Source: an uncultured Collinsella sp.
Lineage (GTDB): Bacteria; Actinomycetota; Coriobacteriia; Coriobacteriales; Coriobacteriaceae
Length of the DNA stretch: 13,888 bases
Assembly (NCBI GenBank): GCA_958453935.1
Contig: CAUDZT010000056.1
Span: 1-13,888 of the forward strand
Direction of reading: 5' to 3'
Below the pieces are notes generated by a model. It searched no databases and was not told the origin of the DNA. It was given only the letters and a program-made list of their open reading frames with translations. Below, piece by piece: positions 13,165 through 13,888 of the stretch (the first letter of the stretch is position 1; the number at the start of each line of letters is the position of its first letter). Position numbers and translations under genes: made by a program.

Positions 13165-13830
13165 ATGGCAGAGCAACAGATAACGCCGGGGACCAAGCTT
13201 CAGGTGGCATTCGACGTGCCCATGGGCCAAAAAACCGACTTCAACATGCTCGCCACGTACAAAGAGGACCTGGACGAGGCGTACTTCCTTATGAGCGCGC
13301 CCATGCTCGCCGGCAAGCCGCTGCTCATGGACGAAAACCAAAAGCTGCTGCTGCAGTACAAAGTAGGCGAGGAGACGTTCGTGCTCGCCGGCTATCCCGA
13401 GGCAGTCGAAAAAAAAGGCATCCGTACCTACTGGAAAATGCGCAAAGTCGCCGAGCAGCGCACCTTTGTCAAGCGCCGCGACGAGCGTTTTAAGGTCGCC
13501 ATGCGCCTGACCTACCAGCGCGACAACGCGCCGACCCCCGAGCCCGAGGACGCCATGACCATCGACGTCTCGGCCGGCGGCCTGGCCGTCTACCTCAACG
13601 ATTATCCCGACGTGGGTGAGGCCCTGGTCGTGCAAATGCCCACGATCCGCCTGCAGGGCGAGCGTCACGAGCTGCCCGAGCAGCTGGGCATCGTGTGCTG
13701 GGTACGCCGCGCGCCCAAGGGCAGCCTGTACCGCAACGTCTGCGGCCTGCAGTTCCGCTACGCCGACGACGTGGAGCGCGAGCTCGTCAAAGAATACGTC
13801 GGCTACATCCGCACCAAATATAAGATCTGA
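13165..13830 (+). CDS. PilZ-domain c-di-GMP receptor with YcgR-like N-terminal domain
   Basis: This 221-residue protein is predicted to bind cyclic di-GMP. Residues about 100-215 form the PilZ domain: the RxxxR motif is Arg104-Arg108 in KRRDERFKV, and DxSxxG is Asp134, Ser136 and Gly139 in TIDVSAGGL. Both motifs are intact. The first 95 residues (PGTKLQVAFD, then a segment with YFLMSAPMLAGKPLL) resemble the N-terminal beta domain of YcgR-type flagellar-brake proteins. No signal peptide or membrane segment is seen. GGAG is five bases before ATG 13165. A possible -10, TACAAT (13101-13106), lacks a good -35. The next gene begins six bases after the stop, so the two may be coupled. No flagellar gene is in the window, so a role in adhesion, secretion or envelope functions is more likely than motility; that is inference. 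Confidence 0.9.
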   Translation: MAEQQITPGTKLQVAFDVPMGQKTDFNMLATYKEDLDEAYFLMSAPMLAGKPLLMDENQKLLLQYKVGEETFVLAGYPEAVEKKGIRTYWKMRKVAEQRTFVKRRDERFKVAMRLTYQRDNAPTPEPEDAMTIDVSAGGLAVYLNDYPDVGEALVVQMPTIRLQGERHELPEQLGIVCWVRRAPKGSLYRNVCGLQFRYADDVERELVKEYVGYIRTKYKI

Positions 13831-13835
13831 TCGCC

Positions 13836-13888
13836 ATGGCTCTGTTCAAGCGTAATAACAACAAAGATCAAGCTGCCGAGGACGTGGC
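13836..13888 (+). CDS. Start of a further gene, cut by the window end
   Basis: An ATG six bases after the PilZ stop opens a frame that stays open to the last base: MALFKRNNNKDQAAEDV. The start is polar and basic, with no signal peptide. There is no good ribosome site, so it probably depends on translation of the PilZ gene. Too little is present to name a family. Confidence 0.55.
   Translation, partial: MALFKRNNNKDQAAEDV

Overview
The window looks like chromosome of a Coriobacteriia gut commensal, most likely Collinsella. This is inferred from high GC in genes, actinobacterial-style protein sequences, a mannose-family PTS beside Gram-positive-style regulators, and many short palindromic intergenic repeats. 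No rRNA, tRNA, CRISPR array, transposase or phage gene is visible.

Layout. Bases 1-158 hold a terminator-like hairpin and the leader of metA (159-1085, homoserine O-acyltransferase with the residue linked to acetyl-CoA use). Then comes a 320-residue AbiEi-like/nuclease-fold protein (1593-2555), bracketed by two copies of a roughly 95-117 bp repeat. On the minus strand follow a 5-formyltetrahydrofolate cyclo-ligase (2701-3297), a hicA-hicB toxin-antitoxin pair (3432-4017) with a LexA-like/tandem-repeat operator over its promoter and related hairpin repeats on both sides, a large 28-bp-arm inverted repeat (4174-4254), and a 1012-residue M16C zinc peptidase (4331-7369).

The second half is a plus-strand sugar-uptake cluster: a GntR/UTRA regulator (7851-8555), mannose-family EIIA and EIIB (8691-9655), an intrinsic terminator followed by a new promoter, a SIS-domain enzyme resembling fructoselysine/glucoselysine-6-phosphate deglycases (9850-10884), then EIIC and EIID (10966-12587) and a strong terminator. 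The expected logic is that EIIC/EIID import the substrate while EIIA/EIIB phosphorylate it, the SIS enzyme splits or isomerises the phosphorylated product, and the UTRA regulator senses a phosphorylated intermediate. The substrate is inferred, not shown; an Amadori compound such as fructoselysine is the leading guess.

The end holds about 500 bp of repeat-rich non-coding DNA, a PilZ-domain c-di-GMP receptor (13165-13830), and the first codons of another gene that runs off the window.

The least explained part is the repeat layer. A three-motif GAGCGTGGA element with fixed 22/29/76-nt internal spacing occurs three times, plus one fragment. A second CTCTC/GAGAGATA element follows it at two places with the same offset. 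A hairpin terminator module is reused at two sites.
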